DNA of 37,955 bases from Bacillota bacterium. GTDB lineage: Bacteria; Bacillota; Sulfobacillia; JACIYH01. Made by a program: the position numbers and the translations under genes. Positions 6,942 to 14,734 of the stretch are shown piece after piece. Under the pieces are notes generated by a model, which saw only the letters and a list, made by a program, of their open reading frames with translations, did no database searches and had not been told where the DNA came from. The stretch is from the NCBI GenBank assembly GCA_014360055.1, contig JACIYH010000002.1, positions 102,673 to 140,627 of the forward strand, in the 5' to 3' direction. Position 1 is the first letter of the stretch. Every line of letters begins with the position of its first letter.

Positions 6942-8336
6942 ATGGTACCCACGTTGACTCCCTACCACTGGGTCTACCTGGCCTTCGTCCTCGTAGTGCT
7001 CATCTTCATGATCAAGCGACGCGACCCCGTGGTGGTGTGCCTGCTGGGTATCCTGGCGGTGAGCTGGGTTGCCTCGGGCAGCCTGGTAAGGGCTATCCGC
7101 AGCACTTTCGACGGCGTGGTGTTCGCCGGGCAGGACCTCTTCAGTACCATAGCGGTCATCTCGGTGATCGTGGCCATGTCGCGCGTGCTCAACGAGATCG
7201 GCGCCATGGAGCGCATGATAGCGCCCTTCCGCGGCTTCATGCGCACGCCCGCCCTGGCCTACTTCGGCAGTGCGGTGATCATGTTCGTGTTCTCCCTGTT
7301 CTTCTGGCCCTCGCCGGCCACGGCCCTCGTGGGGGCAGTACTCATGCCTGCCGCCGTAGCCGCGGGGTTGCCGGCCATCGGCTTCGCCTCGGCCATCAAC
7401 CTGGCCGGTCACGGCGCCGCCCTGTCCGGTGACTTCGTCATCCAGGGCGCGCCCCGCATCACCAGCTCTTCGGCGGGTATTCCCGTCAACGACGTCATCG
7501 TGGCTTCCTGGCCGCTGGTGCTGGTGTCGGGCGTGACGGCCCTCATCGTGGGGTACATCCTGCTGCGCCGCGACATGGCGGCGGGGAAGATCACCGGTGT
7601 GAACCTGACCGGCCGCCTGGAAGTGGAGAAACAGGAGGTCGTGCCCGGCAGCGAAAAGGCATCGCGCACGGCGGCCATCGTGGTACCCATAGCCTTCCTG
7701 CTCGACGTGGTGGGCATGTTTGTGTTCGACCTGCGGGGCGGCGATGCCACCGCCCTGGTGGGCGGCACCGCTTTCGTTATGATGGCCCTCTTCTCCTTCT
7801 GGGCGCTGGGGGACAAGGCTCTGGAGAGGTTCACCCAGCACCTGGTGGAGGGGTTCATCTTCGGCATGAGGGTGTTCGGTCCTGTGCTGCCCATCTACGG
7901 CTTCTTCGTGATGGGAGAGGTATCACCATTTAAGGCCATTGTGGGCGATTTCCTGCCCCAGGGCAGCCTGGGCATTTTCGGTGACTTCGGAGCGGCACTG
8001 GCGGCAGCCATACCCCTGAACGTGGTGGCAGCCGCCATCGGCCAGACCGTGGTGGGTTCCATCACCGGGCTGGATGGCTCTGGTTTCTCGGGGCTGAACC
8101 TGGCCGGTTCCACGGCCAAGGTGTTCGCCACCGCCACCGGTCGCAGCCTGGCCACCCTTACCGCCATGGGCCAGCTGGGCGGAATCTGGGTGGGCGGCGG
8201 CACCCTCATCCCGTGGGCGGTACTGCCGGTGTCCGGTATCACGGGCGTCTCACCCATGGACCTCACCCGGCGCAACTTCCTGCCCACGGTAGCTGCTCTG
8301 GCGGCGGCTACCATCTTGACCATGTTCCTGGCTTAG
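6942..8336 (+). CDS. Multi-pass membrane transporter, ion-transporter-superfamily-like
   Basis: This is a 464-residue protein with about ten to twelve hydrophobic segments. A GDFVIQGAPRITSSSAG loop (residues ~163-179) and a second half-motif, VVGSITGLDGSGFSGLNLAGST (residues ~369-390), suggest two inverted halves with re-entrant loops. That is the layout of the ion transporter superfamily of organic-acid and Na+/H+ carriers. I cannot name the family or substrate. The ATG has AGGAGG about 12 bases upstream. It is the first gene of the accessory island and probably imports the substrate, or exports a product, of the enzymes encoded downstream. A strong hairpin separates it from the next gene. 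Transport is well supported, the substrate is not. Confidence 0.75.
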   Translation: MVPTLTPYHWVYLAFVLVVLIFMIKRRDPVVVCLLGILAVSWVASGSLVRAIRSTFDGVVFAGQDLFSTIAVISVIVAMSRVLNEIGAMERMIAPFRGFMRTPALAYFGSAVIMFVFSLFFWPSPATALVGAVLMPAAVAAGLPAIGFASAINLAGHGAALSGDFVIQGAPRITSSSAGIPVNDVIVASWPLVLVSGVTALIVGYILLRRDMAAGKITGVNLTGRLEVEKQEVVPGSEKASRTAAIVVPIAFLLDVVGMFVFDLRGGDATALVGGTAFVMMALFSFWALGDKALERFTQHLVEGFIFGMRVFGPVLPIYGFFVMGEVSPFKAIVGDFLPQGSLGIFGDFGAALAAAIPLNVVAAAIGQTVVGSITGLDGSGFSGLNLAGSTAKVFATATGRSLATLTAMGQLGGIWVGGGTLIPWAVLPVSGITGVSPMDLTRRNFLPTVAALAAATILTMFLA

Positions 8337-8345
8337 GGCCAAACT

Positions 8346-8370
8346 GGGGAGGGGGAGCTTGCCCCTCCCC
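8346..8370 (+). terminator. Hairpin after the permease gene
   Basis: A perfect 9-bp stem GGGGAGGGG/CCCCTCCCC with a 7-base loop (8346-8370) begins ten bases after the permease stop. No T-tract follows, so it may be a weak terminator, an mRNA 3'-end stabiliser or an attenuator that lowers expression of the downstream genes. Confidence 0.5.
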
Positions 8371-8398
8371 CTCCCATGCGACGAAAGGGGTGAACGGC

Positions 8399-9745
8399 GT
8401 GGCACGCGTGGTGGTGGTCGGCGGAGGGTGGGCCGGCTGCGCCGCCGCTCTGGCCGCGCGCAAGGTGGGGGCGGAAGTGGTGTTGCTGGAGCGCACCGAC
8501 CAACTGCTCGGTACGGGGCTGGTGGGCGGCATCATGCGCAACAACGGCCGCTACACCGCCGCCGAGGAGATGATCGCCCTGGGGGCGGGTGAACTGTTTC
8601 TGGCCTGCGACGCGGTGGCCAGACACCGCGGCATCGAGTTCCCGGGGCACAAGCATGCCACGCTCTACGACGTGGCCCGCATCGAGCCCCGCGTCCGCGC
8701 GCTGCTGATGGAAGCCGGAGTGGAGGTACACCTGCAGCACCGGGTCACCGGCGTCCGCGTGGAGGGCGACCGGCTGGCGGCGGTGGAGGCGGGTGCCGCC
8801 GGGGAGAAGACGGTCTGGGAGGGCGATGCCTTCGTGGACGCCACCGGCAGCGCCGGCCCCCAGGGGAACTGCACCCGCTACGGGCACGGCTGCTGCATGT
8901 GCATCCTGCGCTGTCCCTCCTTCGGGCCGCGGGTGAGCGTGGCCGATAAGGCGGGGGTCAGGGAGAAGATGGGGCGCACGCCCACGGGCCAGGTGGGCTC
9001 CATGAGCGGCTCCTGCAAGATCCTCAAGGATTCCCTGGCTCCGGACCTGCAGCGGGTGCTCGACCGTGACGGGGTGCTGGTGTTGCCGCTGCCCGCGGAA
9101 CTGCGCAAGGCCGACCTCTCCAAGAAGGCCTGCCAGCAGTACGCCCTGCCCGACTTCGCGGAGAACCTGATCCTGCTCGATACCGGGCACGCCAAGCTCA
9201 TGACCAGCTACTTCCCGCTGGAGGCGCTGCGCTCCGTACCCGGCCTGGAGAACGCCCGCTACGAGGACCCCTACGCTGCCGGGGTGGGCAACTCCATCCG
9301 CTATCTGGCCATGAGTCCGCACGATGAGGCACTCAAGGTGGAAGGGGTGGCCAACCTCTTCTGCGGCGGGGAGAAGGCGGGCCCGCTGGTGGGCCACACG
9401 GAGGCCATCTGCACGGGGACCCTGGCCGGGTTCAACGCCGCCCGCCATGCGCAGGGGCTGCCCCCGCTGGTGCTGCCCACCAGCCTGGCGGTCGGGGACG
9501 CCATCGTCCAGGTCACCGAACGGATGCGCGGGCCGGAGGAAGGCCTTACCGAGAAGTACACCTTCTCGGGCTCTGTGTACTTCGCCCGCATGAAAGCCCT
9601 GGGGCTGTACACCACCGACCGGGGGCAGATCCGGCAGCGGGTACGGCAGGCGGGGCTGGAGGGCGTGTTCTCCGGGCTGGCGCGGGCGGAGGCAGCGGCC
9701 AGCCGGGACCGGAGGGAGGTGCAGGGTGTCGGGAGAGAAGCGTGA
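8399..9745 (+). CDS. FAD-dependent oxidoreductase with a cysteine cluster
   Basis: This is a two-dinucleotide-binding-domain flavoprotein of about 448 residues. The N terminus VVVVGGGWAGCAAALAARKVGAEVVLLER is a Rossmann GxGxxG site for FAD. A C-terminal FAD segment, NLFCGGEKAGPLVGHTEAICTGTLAGFNAARHA, resembles that of GidA/TrmFO-like and fumarate-reductase-like flavoenzymes. Around residues 160-170 is GHGCCMCILRCP, four cysteines in nine residues, which could hold a metal or Fe-S centre or act as redox thiols. The GTG at 8399 has GAAAGGGG about 8 bases upstream. It overlaps the next gene by 20 bases. Substrate unknown. Within the island it is the only obvious redox enzyme, so a dehydrogenase step is likely. 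Confidence 0.8.
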   Translation: MARVVVVGGGWAGCAAALAARKVGAEVVLLERTDQLLGTGLVGGIMRNNGRYTAAEEMIALGAGELFLACDAVARHRGIEFPGHKHATLYDVARIEPRVRALLMEAGVEVHLQHRVTGVRVEGDRLAAVEAGAAGEKTVWEGDAFVDATGSAGPQGNCTRYGHGCCMCILRCPSFGPRVSVADKAGVREKMGRTPTGQVGSMSGSCKILKDSLAPDLQRVLDRDGVLVLPLPAELRKADLSKKACQQYALPDFAENLILLDTGHAKLMTSYFPLEALRSVPGLENARYEDPYAAGVGNSIRYLAMSPHDEALKVEGVANLFCGGEKAGPLVGHTEAICTGTLAGFNAARHAQGLPPLVLPTSLAVGDAIVQVTERMRGPEEGLTEKYTFSGSVYFARMKALGLYTTDRGQIRQRVRQAGLEGVFSGLARAEAAASRDRREVQGVGREA

Positions 9746-10172
9746 TCCCTACCTGAGGGGGCAGCAGCCCCCGGCGCGGTTCGTGCGACACCGCCCGGTC
9801 ACCGGCGTGGTGGTGGCGGTGCTGGCGGGTTCCCTGCCCGACCGGGGGCTGGAACTGATTCCCCAGCCCTCGCGGGTGCTGTGCCGGGGTGAGGTGCACG
9901 AACTCATCCTCACGACTGAGGAAGCCGCGCCGGGTTCCCGCGTGGACGCCATCTCCTACCTGGGTTTCTTCGAAGTAAAACAGGGAGGGGTGGTGGTGGT
10001 GGGGGACGACCTGCGCGTACGGGGGTCGGTGATCGGGGAGATAGCGGGCTTCGACGCCACCCACCTGCCCAATCACCTCAACGTGGTCGTGCGGGGGAAG
10101 GTGGCCCTGGACGGGCTGGCCTGGCGCTTCGGGCTGGGCGACCCGGTGGTGATCGGCGGCCCTGCGGCCTGA
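9726..10172 (+). CDS. Small conserved-looking protein, function unknown (DUF6917-like?)
   Basis: This is a 148-residue soluble protein predicted to be mostly beta strands, with no signal peptide or membrane segment. Recognisable stretches are RPVTGVVVAVLAGSLPDRGLE, RGEVHELILTTE, YLGFFEVKQGGVVVVGDDL and GFDATHLPNHLNVVV. From memory it resembles DUF6917, but I am unsure. A GTG start with GGAGG 7 bases upstream lies inside the end of the FAD gene, so the two are coupled, which hints at a shared complex or pathway step. Three 33-bp repeats begin right after its stop. I assign no function. Confidence 0.7.
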   Translation: MSGEKRDPYLRGQQPPARFVRHRPVTGVVVAVLAGSLPDRGLELIPQPSRVLCRGEVHELILTTEEAAPGSRVDAISYLGFFEVKQGGVVVVGDDLRVRGSVIGEIAGFDATHLPNHLNVVVRGKVALDGLAWRFGLGDPVVIGGPAA

Positions 10173-10180
10173 GTGGCGGT

Positions 10181-10279
10181 GGGGCCGGTGGCCCTGCAGC
10201 TTGAACGACCGCTGGGGCCGGTGGCCCTGGGGTCTGAAGGACCGATAGGGCCGGTTGCGCCCGGGCAGGGTTGGCGTAG
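10181..10279 (+). repeat. Three imperfect 33-bp tandem repeats
   Basis: Units start at 10181, 10214 and 10247. The first two share GGGGCCGGTGGCCCTG and a TGAA-GACCG ending. The third is more diverged. They fill much of the 161-base gap between the orphan gene and the PLP-enzyme gene. Each unit begins with a GGCC-containing palindrome (GGGCCGGTGGCCC), so a transcript could fold into successive small hairpins. Confidence 0.75.
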
Positions 10280-10333
10280 GGGCGCCAGCCCACGGGTGAT
10301 GGTAAAAGGCGACGTACATCGGGAGGGGTGAAG

Positions 10334-11791
10334 ATGGGTTTCTCTTACCGGTTTCAACTTTACCGTTACCTGCAGCAGAATGCCGGCCGCATCTACGAGG
10401 AGATGCGGAAGGCCGCCGACGAGATAGGGATTCCGCCCGAGTTGCGCGGTAAGTTCGGGCTCACGGGCGCGATTTCAGGCGCTCCCGCCCCCCTGCGCCG
10501 GGACATCCTGGAGGCGAGCGAGAAGGGGGCCGGCGAGGTCATCCCCCTCGCCCGCCTGGTGGACGAGATCAGGGAGATCGTCAAGGATGTCTACGGGGAT
10601 GAATGGGACGTCTGCCCCGTGAACACCTGTGAGGCGGGCCTCTGGGTTTCTTTCGACTGCCTGTGCACGCCGCCCAACCTGGGCCGGGGGGACAACTACC
10701 GGGCCCGCTATATCGCCCCCTATGAGAAGCACCTGCACCACCAGGGGGCGTACGGCCGGCCCTTCCCGCCGCGGTACAAGGACATACTGGCCGACCGCGG
10801 CTGCACGGCCGGAGAACTGGGCTTCTACGGTAAGCGCCTCAACAACCTGGATACGGTCATCGTACCCCTGCCGGGGGCCCGTTACCCCAATCACGGCATC
10901 AAGTACTACCCGGTGCCCTTCATGCTGGACGTGGACCCCGAAGCCAGCCGTGCGGCCCTGGCCGAGGCGGCCGATCGCCACCGCGACCTCCTCACCGGGT
11001 TCACTTCCCTGGGCTACGACACCCCGGGCTACGGGTACGGGGTGAAGGACGAAAAAGGCACCCCTGTGCTGCTCAAGCACATCGGGGAACTGGCCCGCCG
11101 CTACAACGTGCCCTATGTGGTGGACAATGCGTGGGGCCTGCCCTTCGTGGGAACCGACCCCCGTGCCATCGGCGCGGATGTGATGGTCTACAGCATGGAT
11201 AAGGCCTCCGGGGCGGCCACCAGCGGGCTCATCATCGGGCGGGAAGACGTCATGGTCCCCATCCGCCGGGCGCTGGGCATGCACGGAGATCGCTACGGCA
11301 CCATTGCCTCCTACGGCAAGGCGGCCTATGTCACCCAGGACCCGGGGAAAGAGGCGCTCCTCACCCAGATCCAGGCCCTCAAGGTGCTGCGCGACCGGCC
11401 CGAGGTGCTCACCCGCCCGGTCGATGATCTGGAGGCCATCGTGCGCGAGGAACTGGCCGCGCTGCCCGCGAAGGTGCGCGCCGGCCTGGTGGTCAGCAAG
11501 TCCTACAACTCTGGCACGGTGGAGATCAACTACGAGCGCACCTGGCAGGACGGCATCGGTTTGCCCGTCTTCTCCATCGAGGACATGTACGCGGGCAGCC
11601 ACCTCATCCAGACCGGTCTCTCCCAGATGGGGATCATCCCTACCATCTGCTACGACGCCAACATCTTCATCTCGCCCGGCATGGGCACCAGCGACCCGGA
11701 GGGCAACCTCATCCCTGACCGTATGCGCCTGGCGGTGCGGGGGCTGGTGCGCGTCCTGGACATCCTGGCCCGCTGGGCAGGCCTGTCCTGA
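10334..11791 (+). CDS. Fold-type I PLP-dependent enzyme, SelA/class-V-like
   Basis: This is a 485-residue pyridoxal-phosphate enzyme. The segment YVVDNAWGLPFVGTDPRAIGADVMVYSMDKASGAATSGLIIG (residues ~257-298) holds the PLP-contacting Asp and, in SMDKASG, the predicted Schiff-base Lys. This layout recalls selenocysteine synthase SelA, SepCysS and other class-V-like enzymes. The N-terminal ~130 residues (FQLYRYLQQNAGRIYEEM and so on) look like a separate cap. Amino acid substrate is likely, but elimination, transamination and selenium or sulfur transfer cannot be told apart. The ATG at 10334 has GGGAGGGG about 6 bases upstream. It lies between the orphan gene and the regulator gene of the island, and likely acts on the same pathway as the B12 mutase. 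Confidence 0.75.
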   Translation: MGFSYRFQLYRYLQQNAGRIYEEMRKAADEIGIPPELRGKFGLTGAISGAPAPLRRDILEASEKGAGEVIPLARLVDEIREIVKDVYGDEWDVCPVNTCEAGLWVSFDCLCTPPNLGRGDNYRARYIAPYEKHLHHQGAYGRPFPPRYKDILADRGCTAGELGFYGKRLNNLDTVIVPLPGARYPNHGIKYYPVPFMLDVDPEASRAALAEAADRHRDLLTGFTSLGYDTPGYGYGVKDEKGTPVLLKHIGELARRYNVPYVVDNAWGLPFVGTDPRAIGADVMVYSMDKASGAATSGLIIGREDVMVPIRRALGMHGDRYGTIASYGKAAYVTQDPGKEALLTQIQALKVLRDRPEVLTRPVDDLEAIVREELAALPAKVRAGLVVSKSYNSGTVEINYERTWQDGIGLPVFSIEDMYAGSHLIQTGLSQMGIIPTICYDANIFISPGMGTSDPEGNLIPDRMRLAVRGLVRVLDILARWAGLS

Positions 11792-11842
11792 GGCGGCCCC
11801 TTGAGTGCGGCCCCGGGCAGGGGAAAGGTGCGGTAGCCTGGA

Positions 11843-12583
11843 GTGGAGCGGGAACTGGAATACCTGACACTGAAGGCGATCGGCGAGTCTTCCCAACCCG
11901 TTGGTTCCTGGGGGTTGCGGGACGAACTGGCACGGCTGGGCATCTCGCTTTCGGAGGCCACGGCCGGGCGCATCCTGCGCGAGATGGACAAGCGCGGTTT
12001 CACCGAGCGGCGGGGTTTCCGGGGCCGGGTGCTCACCCCCCAGGGGCGGGAGCGCCTGGAGACCCTGGCCCGCGAGCACCATACCTCCAGGAACAGAAAG
12101 GCCTTCCTGGATGCCCTGCGGGCCCGCAACCGCGAGCAGTTGCTCGAGATCCTGGAGGCGCGGCGCGCCATCGAAAGTGAGGTGGCCCGCCTGGCGGCCT
12201 TGCGCGCGGGTCCGGACCTGCTGGAGGAAATGGGGCGGGTGGTTGACCGCCACCAGGCTCAGGTGTCCGGGCATCGTACCGGATGGCAGGAGGACGTCTC
12301 CTTCCACCGCCTGCTGGCACGTGCGGCCGGTAACCGGCTGCTGCTCGCGGCCAGCGAATTGGTGCGCGAGGAAGGCCAGTTGTCCCCCCTGCTGGAGTAT
12401 ATCCGCGGCCGGGTGGGCAGCGTCATGGTGGCCGACCACCGCGCCATCCTGGAACGGGTGAGAGCGCGCGATCCCGAGGGAGCGGCCCGGAGCATGGCGC
12501 GCCACATCGATAACGTCATCGCCGACGTGGTCAGGTTCTGGGAGCAGAACCCGGAGGGCCAGGGTGAGAATACGTCCGGTTAG
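11843..12583 (+). CDS. Transcriptional regulator: winged helix plus FCD ligand domain
   Basis: This is a 246-residue predicted DNA-binding regulator. The N-terminal ~75 residues (LTLKAIGESSQPVGSWGLRDEL, then ATAGRILREMDKRGFTERRG) look like the winged helix found in NrpR and RNase R proteins, not the usual GntR helix-turn-helix. The C-terminal half (residues ~95-235) is an FCD all-helical ligand domain. EDVSFHRLLARAAGN and two later histidines (ADHRAIL and ARHIDNV) form the expected metal/ligand pocket. FadR-type FCD regulators sense small organic acids. The likely target is the island itself, especially the gap just downstream. GTG start, with AAAGGTG about 12 bases upstream. Confidence 0.82.
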   Translation: MERELEYLTLKAIGESSQPVGSWGLRDELARLGISLSEATAGRILREMDKRGFTERRGFRGRVLTPQGRERLETLAREHHTSRNRKAFLDALRARNREQLLEILEARRAIESEVARLAALRAGPDLLEEMGRVVDRHQAQVSGHRTGWQEDVSFHRLLARAAGNRLLLAASELVREEGQLSPLLEYIRGRVGSVMVADHRAILERVRARDPEGAARSMARHIDNVIADVVRFWEQNPEGQGENTSG

Positions 12584-12663
12584 CCGGGGTGAGAGCACCC
12601 GGTTGACAACCGCGCTCTCGTCCGGGTGCAGCTGATCATCAAAGATGAGCAGGAGGACCGGCG
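12584..12663 (+). promoter_or_regulatory. Gap with two hairpins, one touching a ribosome binding site
   Basis: A first hairpin (about 12584-12602, CCGGGGTG/CACCCGG with one bulge) follows the regulator stop. A TTGACA box at 12603-12608 has no good -10 partner. A second hairpin (12632-12652, CTGATCATC/GATGAGCAG, one mismatch, AAA loop) ends inside the AGGAGG ribosome binding site (12651-12656) of the gene at 12664. That layout could control translation or serve as an operator for the adjacent regulator. No direct evidence. Confidence 0.4.
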
Positions 12664-12906
12664 ATGGGTGGGGCACTGGATCGCGTGGCAGATGCCCTCG
12701 ATGTGGAAACGTTCCTGGTGGGGGATAGCGAGGAGGAGTGCCTGCGGCTGGCCCGCAGGCTCATGGAGGAACTGGGGCTGCCGGACCACGACGTCATTTC
12801 GCTTCAGTTCCGGGGGCTGGGGGCACGGGTGCGGGTGCGGGCTTACCTGTACCGGCCCGGGGGCGAATACGGCTGGTTGAAAGAAGGGAACGCCAGTGGC
12901 GGCTAG
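12664..12906 (+). CDS. 80-residue orphan protein beside the B12 mutase
   Basis: This is a short soluble protein with an alternating charged helix (DSEEECLRLARRLMEELGL, residues ~21-39) and a following strand-rich part (VRVRAYLYRPGGEYG, residues ~55-69). The ATG has AGGAGG 7 bases upstream, strong evidence for translation. Its last 11 bases overlap the GTG start of the mutase, so the two are coupled in a way typical of subunits. It does not resemble OraS, the small ornithine aminomutase subunit, as I remember it. A small subunit, assembly factor or chaperone for the mutase is the best guess. Confidence 0.6.
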   Translation: MGGALDRVADALDVETFLVGDSEEECLRLARRLMEELGLPDHDVISLQFRGLGARVRVRAYLYRPGGEYGWLKEGNASGG

Positions 12907-14731
12907 CCCGGCCACAGCGCCGCGCACCCGACGGGTCTTGCTGGCCCCCCTCGACCCCGTCCATGACGTGGGGCTGAAACTGATCAAGAAGCAGTTGGAG
13001 GCACGGGGGCACCAGGTGACGCTGCTGCCTCCCGACCTCACCCCCGAAGAGGTAACCCGGGCGGCCCTCGCAGGCCGCTATGACTGCCTGCTGGTCAGCC
13101 GCACGGTGGGTTACGAGTCGGCGGAAATCCTGGCCCGGCTGGCCGATCTGCTGGACGGGGCCGGGCTCAGGCCCCGGATGCGCGTCGCGGTGGGCGGCAT
13201 GGCGGTGCGGCCGGAACTGGCCGCCGAAATGGGGTTCGACGCCGGTTTCGGACCGGGCACGCCCCCCGAGGCGGCGGTGGCTTTCGTGGAGGAAGCCCCG
13301 CCCCGCCATGACGAAGAAGCCCTCAGCCTGCAGAAGCCTGACCTGTGCGCGCTTTACAGCTACCACTGGAAGGACACGGTCATCGGTGACGCCGCCCGCG
13401 AACTGGCCCGGGGGATCGTGGCCTGGGCCGAGGGGGCGCGCACCCCCGGCAGCGAGCGGGCGGCGGTGGCCCAGGCCATGCTGGTAGCGGATGAAGGCGA
13501 GCGCCTGCGGCTGGAAGAGGAGTACCTCCACCTGTGCGGAGATGAGGTGGTGGCCATGAGGCGCGGGCAGCCGCCCCCTCATGGCCGCCTGATCGGAGAA
13601 GAAGAAAAAAGGCGTGCGCTGGGCCTGTTCGCCCGGGGCAGGGGGTGGCAGCCCCTCACCGTTACCGGCTACCAGCGCCTTCCAGTGGTTTTCGTGCAGT
13701 ACGGTACCGGCTGCCCCGTCATGGACGCCCTGCACGCGGTGGTGGCGGCCCGCTGGGGGGCGCAGGGAACCGTACACTTCGACCCGGCCTGGAGCGCCCG
13801 CCAGGAGGGGTTGCCGCGCGGGCTGGTGGCCTGGAGCGCGGACGGTACTTTTTACACGCCGGAGAACCTGCAGTTCTTCCGGGAGGCCACCGGGAACGAC
13901 CTGCTATGGCAGGTGAGGGCCCACCGGGGCCTCAACACGCCGGAGACGGTGGTGTGGGCAGCGGCCGCCGGGGCGGACCTCACCAAGATCAACCCGGTGT
14001 ACGGTTCCCTGGGCGGAGGTACCGACCCCGAGCGGCTGCTGGTGGATGCGGTGGCGGCCATGCGCCTGGCCGCACGCTACGGCCTGCCCTTCGACGTGGT
14101 GACCAACGAGGAACTGGGCGGCGTCCCCGCCCACAAAGCCATAGCGGGAATGCTGGCGGTGGTGGCCACGGCCCTGGAACTGGGGGCCCGCCCCATCCTG
14201 CAACCACTGTTCTGCTATTCCCCTGAGGCCATGCTCGAGGGGTACATGGAGCAGGACTACGTGGACTGGAACGCTGCCAAGGTGATCGCCCTGCGGCGCA
14301 TCATCGACGCTCCCATCTGGCCGGGGGCGCCCATCGGGTTCCTGACCCACACGGAAGAGAGGGTGCAATCGGCGGTGACCACCTCGCTGCACGCGGGGCT
14401 GGCCGCCTCCCTGGGGGTGGACGCCATCACCATAGCCTCCACGGACGAGGCATACTCCCGCGGCCCCATCACGGCGGCGGCGCGGGTGGACTCCCTGCGT
14501 GCCGTGGGGGAGGTGTTCCGCTTCCTGGGTGAGGCCCGGGTTTCCCCCACCACCCGTGCGGAAAAGCTGGCCGAACAGCTACTTGAGGGGGTGGCCGGCA
14601 CGCTGCGCGACGCCCTGCGGCAGCCTTCCTTCTGCCAGGCTCTTTACGCGGGGGTGTTCGGCACCCGTGAAGAAGGGGGTAACCCGGGGCGGGCGGGCAG
14701 AGGTACGGTGACCCGCTCCGCTCCCCAATAG
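12896..14731 (+). CDS. Cobalamin-dependent mutase, fused B12-binding and glutamate-mutase-E-like domains
   Basis: This is a 611-residue predicted adenosylcobalamin carbon-skeleton mutase. Residues ~15-135 form a B12-binding Rossmann domain: LDPVHDVG holds the base-off histidine (HxxG), followed by LLVSRTVGYES and VAVGGMAV. Residues ~230-575 look like the glutamate mutase E barrel: VQYGTGCPVMDALHAVV, QVRAHRGLNTPETVV, KINPVYGSLGGGTDPERLL and NEELGGVPAHKAIAGMLAVVATALELGA, the last close to a MutE segment. In glutamate mutase the two parts are separate proteins (MutS and MutE). Here they are one chain in S-E order. The usual DxHxxG is DPVHDVG, so the Asp sits one place further from the His. GTG start with an AAGAAGG site. 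Substrate unknown. Confidence 0.8.
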   Translation: MAASPATAPRTRRVLLAPLDPVHDVGLKLIKKQLEARGHQVTLLPPDLTPEEVTRAALAGRYDCLLVSRTVGYESAEILARLADLLDGAGLRPRMRVAVGGMAVRPELAAEMGFDAGFGPGTPPEAAVAFVEEAPPRHDEEALSLQKPDLCALYSYHWKDTVIGDAARELARGIVAWAEGARTPGSERAAVAQAMLVADEGERLRLEEEYLHLCGDEVVAMRRGQPPPHGRLIGEEEKRRALGLFARGRGWQPLTVTGYQRLPVVFVQYGTGCPVMDALHAVVAARWGAQGTVHFDPAWSARQEGLPRGLVAWSADGTFYTPENLQFFREATGNDLLWQVRAHRGLNTPETVVWAAAAGADLTKINPVYGSLGGGTDPERLLVDAVAAMRLAARYGLPFDVVTNEELGGVPAHKAIAGMLAVVATALELGARPILQPLFCYSPEAMLEGYMEQDYVDWNAAKVIALRRIIDAPIWPGAPIGFLTHTEERVQSAVTTSLHAGLAASLGVDAITIASTDEAYSRGPITAAARVDSLRAVGEVFRFLGEARVSPTTRAEKLAEQLLEGVAGTLRDALRQPSFCQALYAGVFGTREEGGNPGRAGRGTVTRSAPQ

Positions 14732-14734
14732 AAG

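Noticed and set aside
12603-12608. TTGACA as a -35 box before the 80-residue orphan gene
   Set aside because: No -10-like hexamer lies 15-19 bases downstream; the site there reads GTGCAG.
10475-12676. 733-codon minus-strand frame over the PLP-enzyme and regulator genes
   Set aside because: Both plus-strand proteins have recognisable catalytic or ligand motifs; the antisense frame has none.
12896-14731. Calling the mutase a lysine or ornithine aminomutase
   Set aside because: The B12 motif and barrel segments resemble glutamate mutase more than the KamE/OraE DAHTVG type, and no separate small OraS-like subunit is seen.
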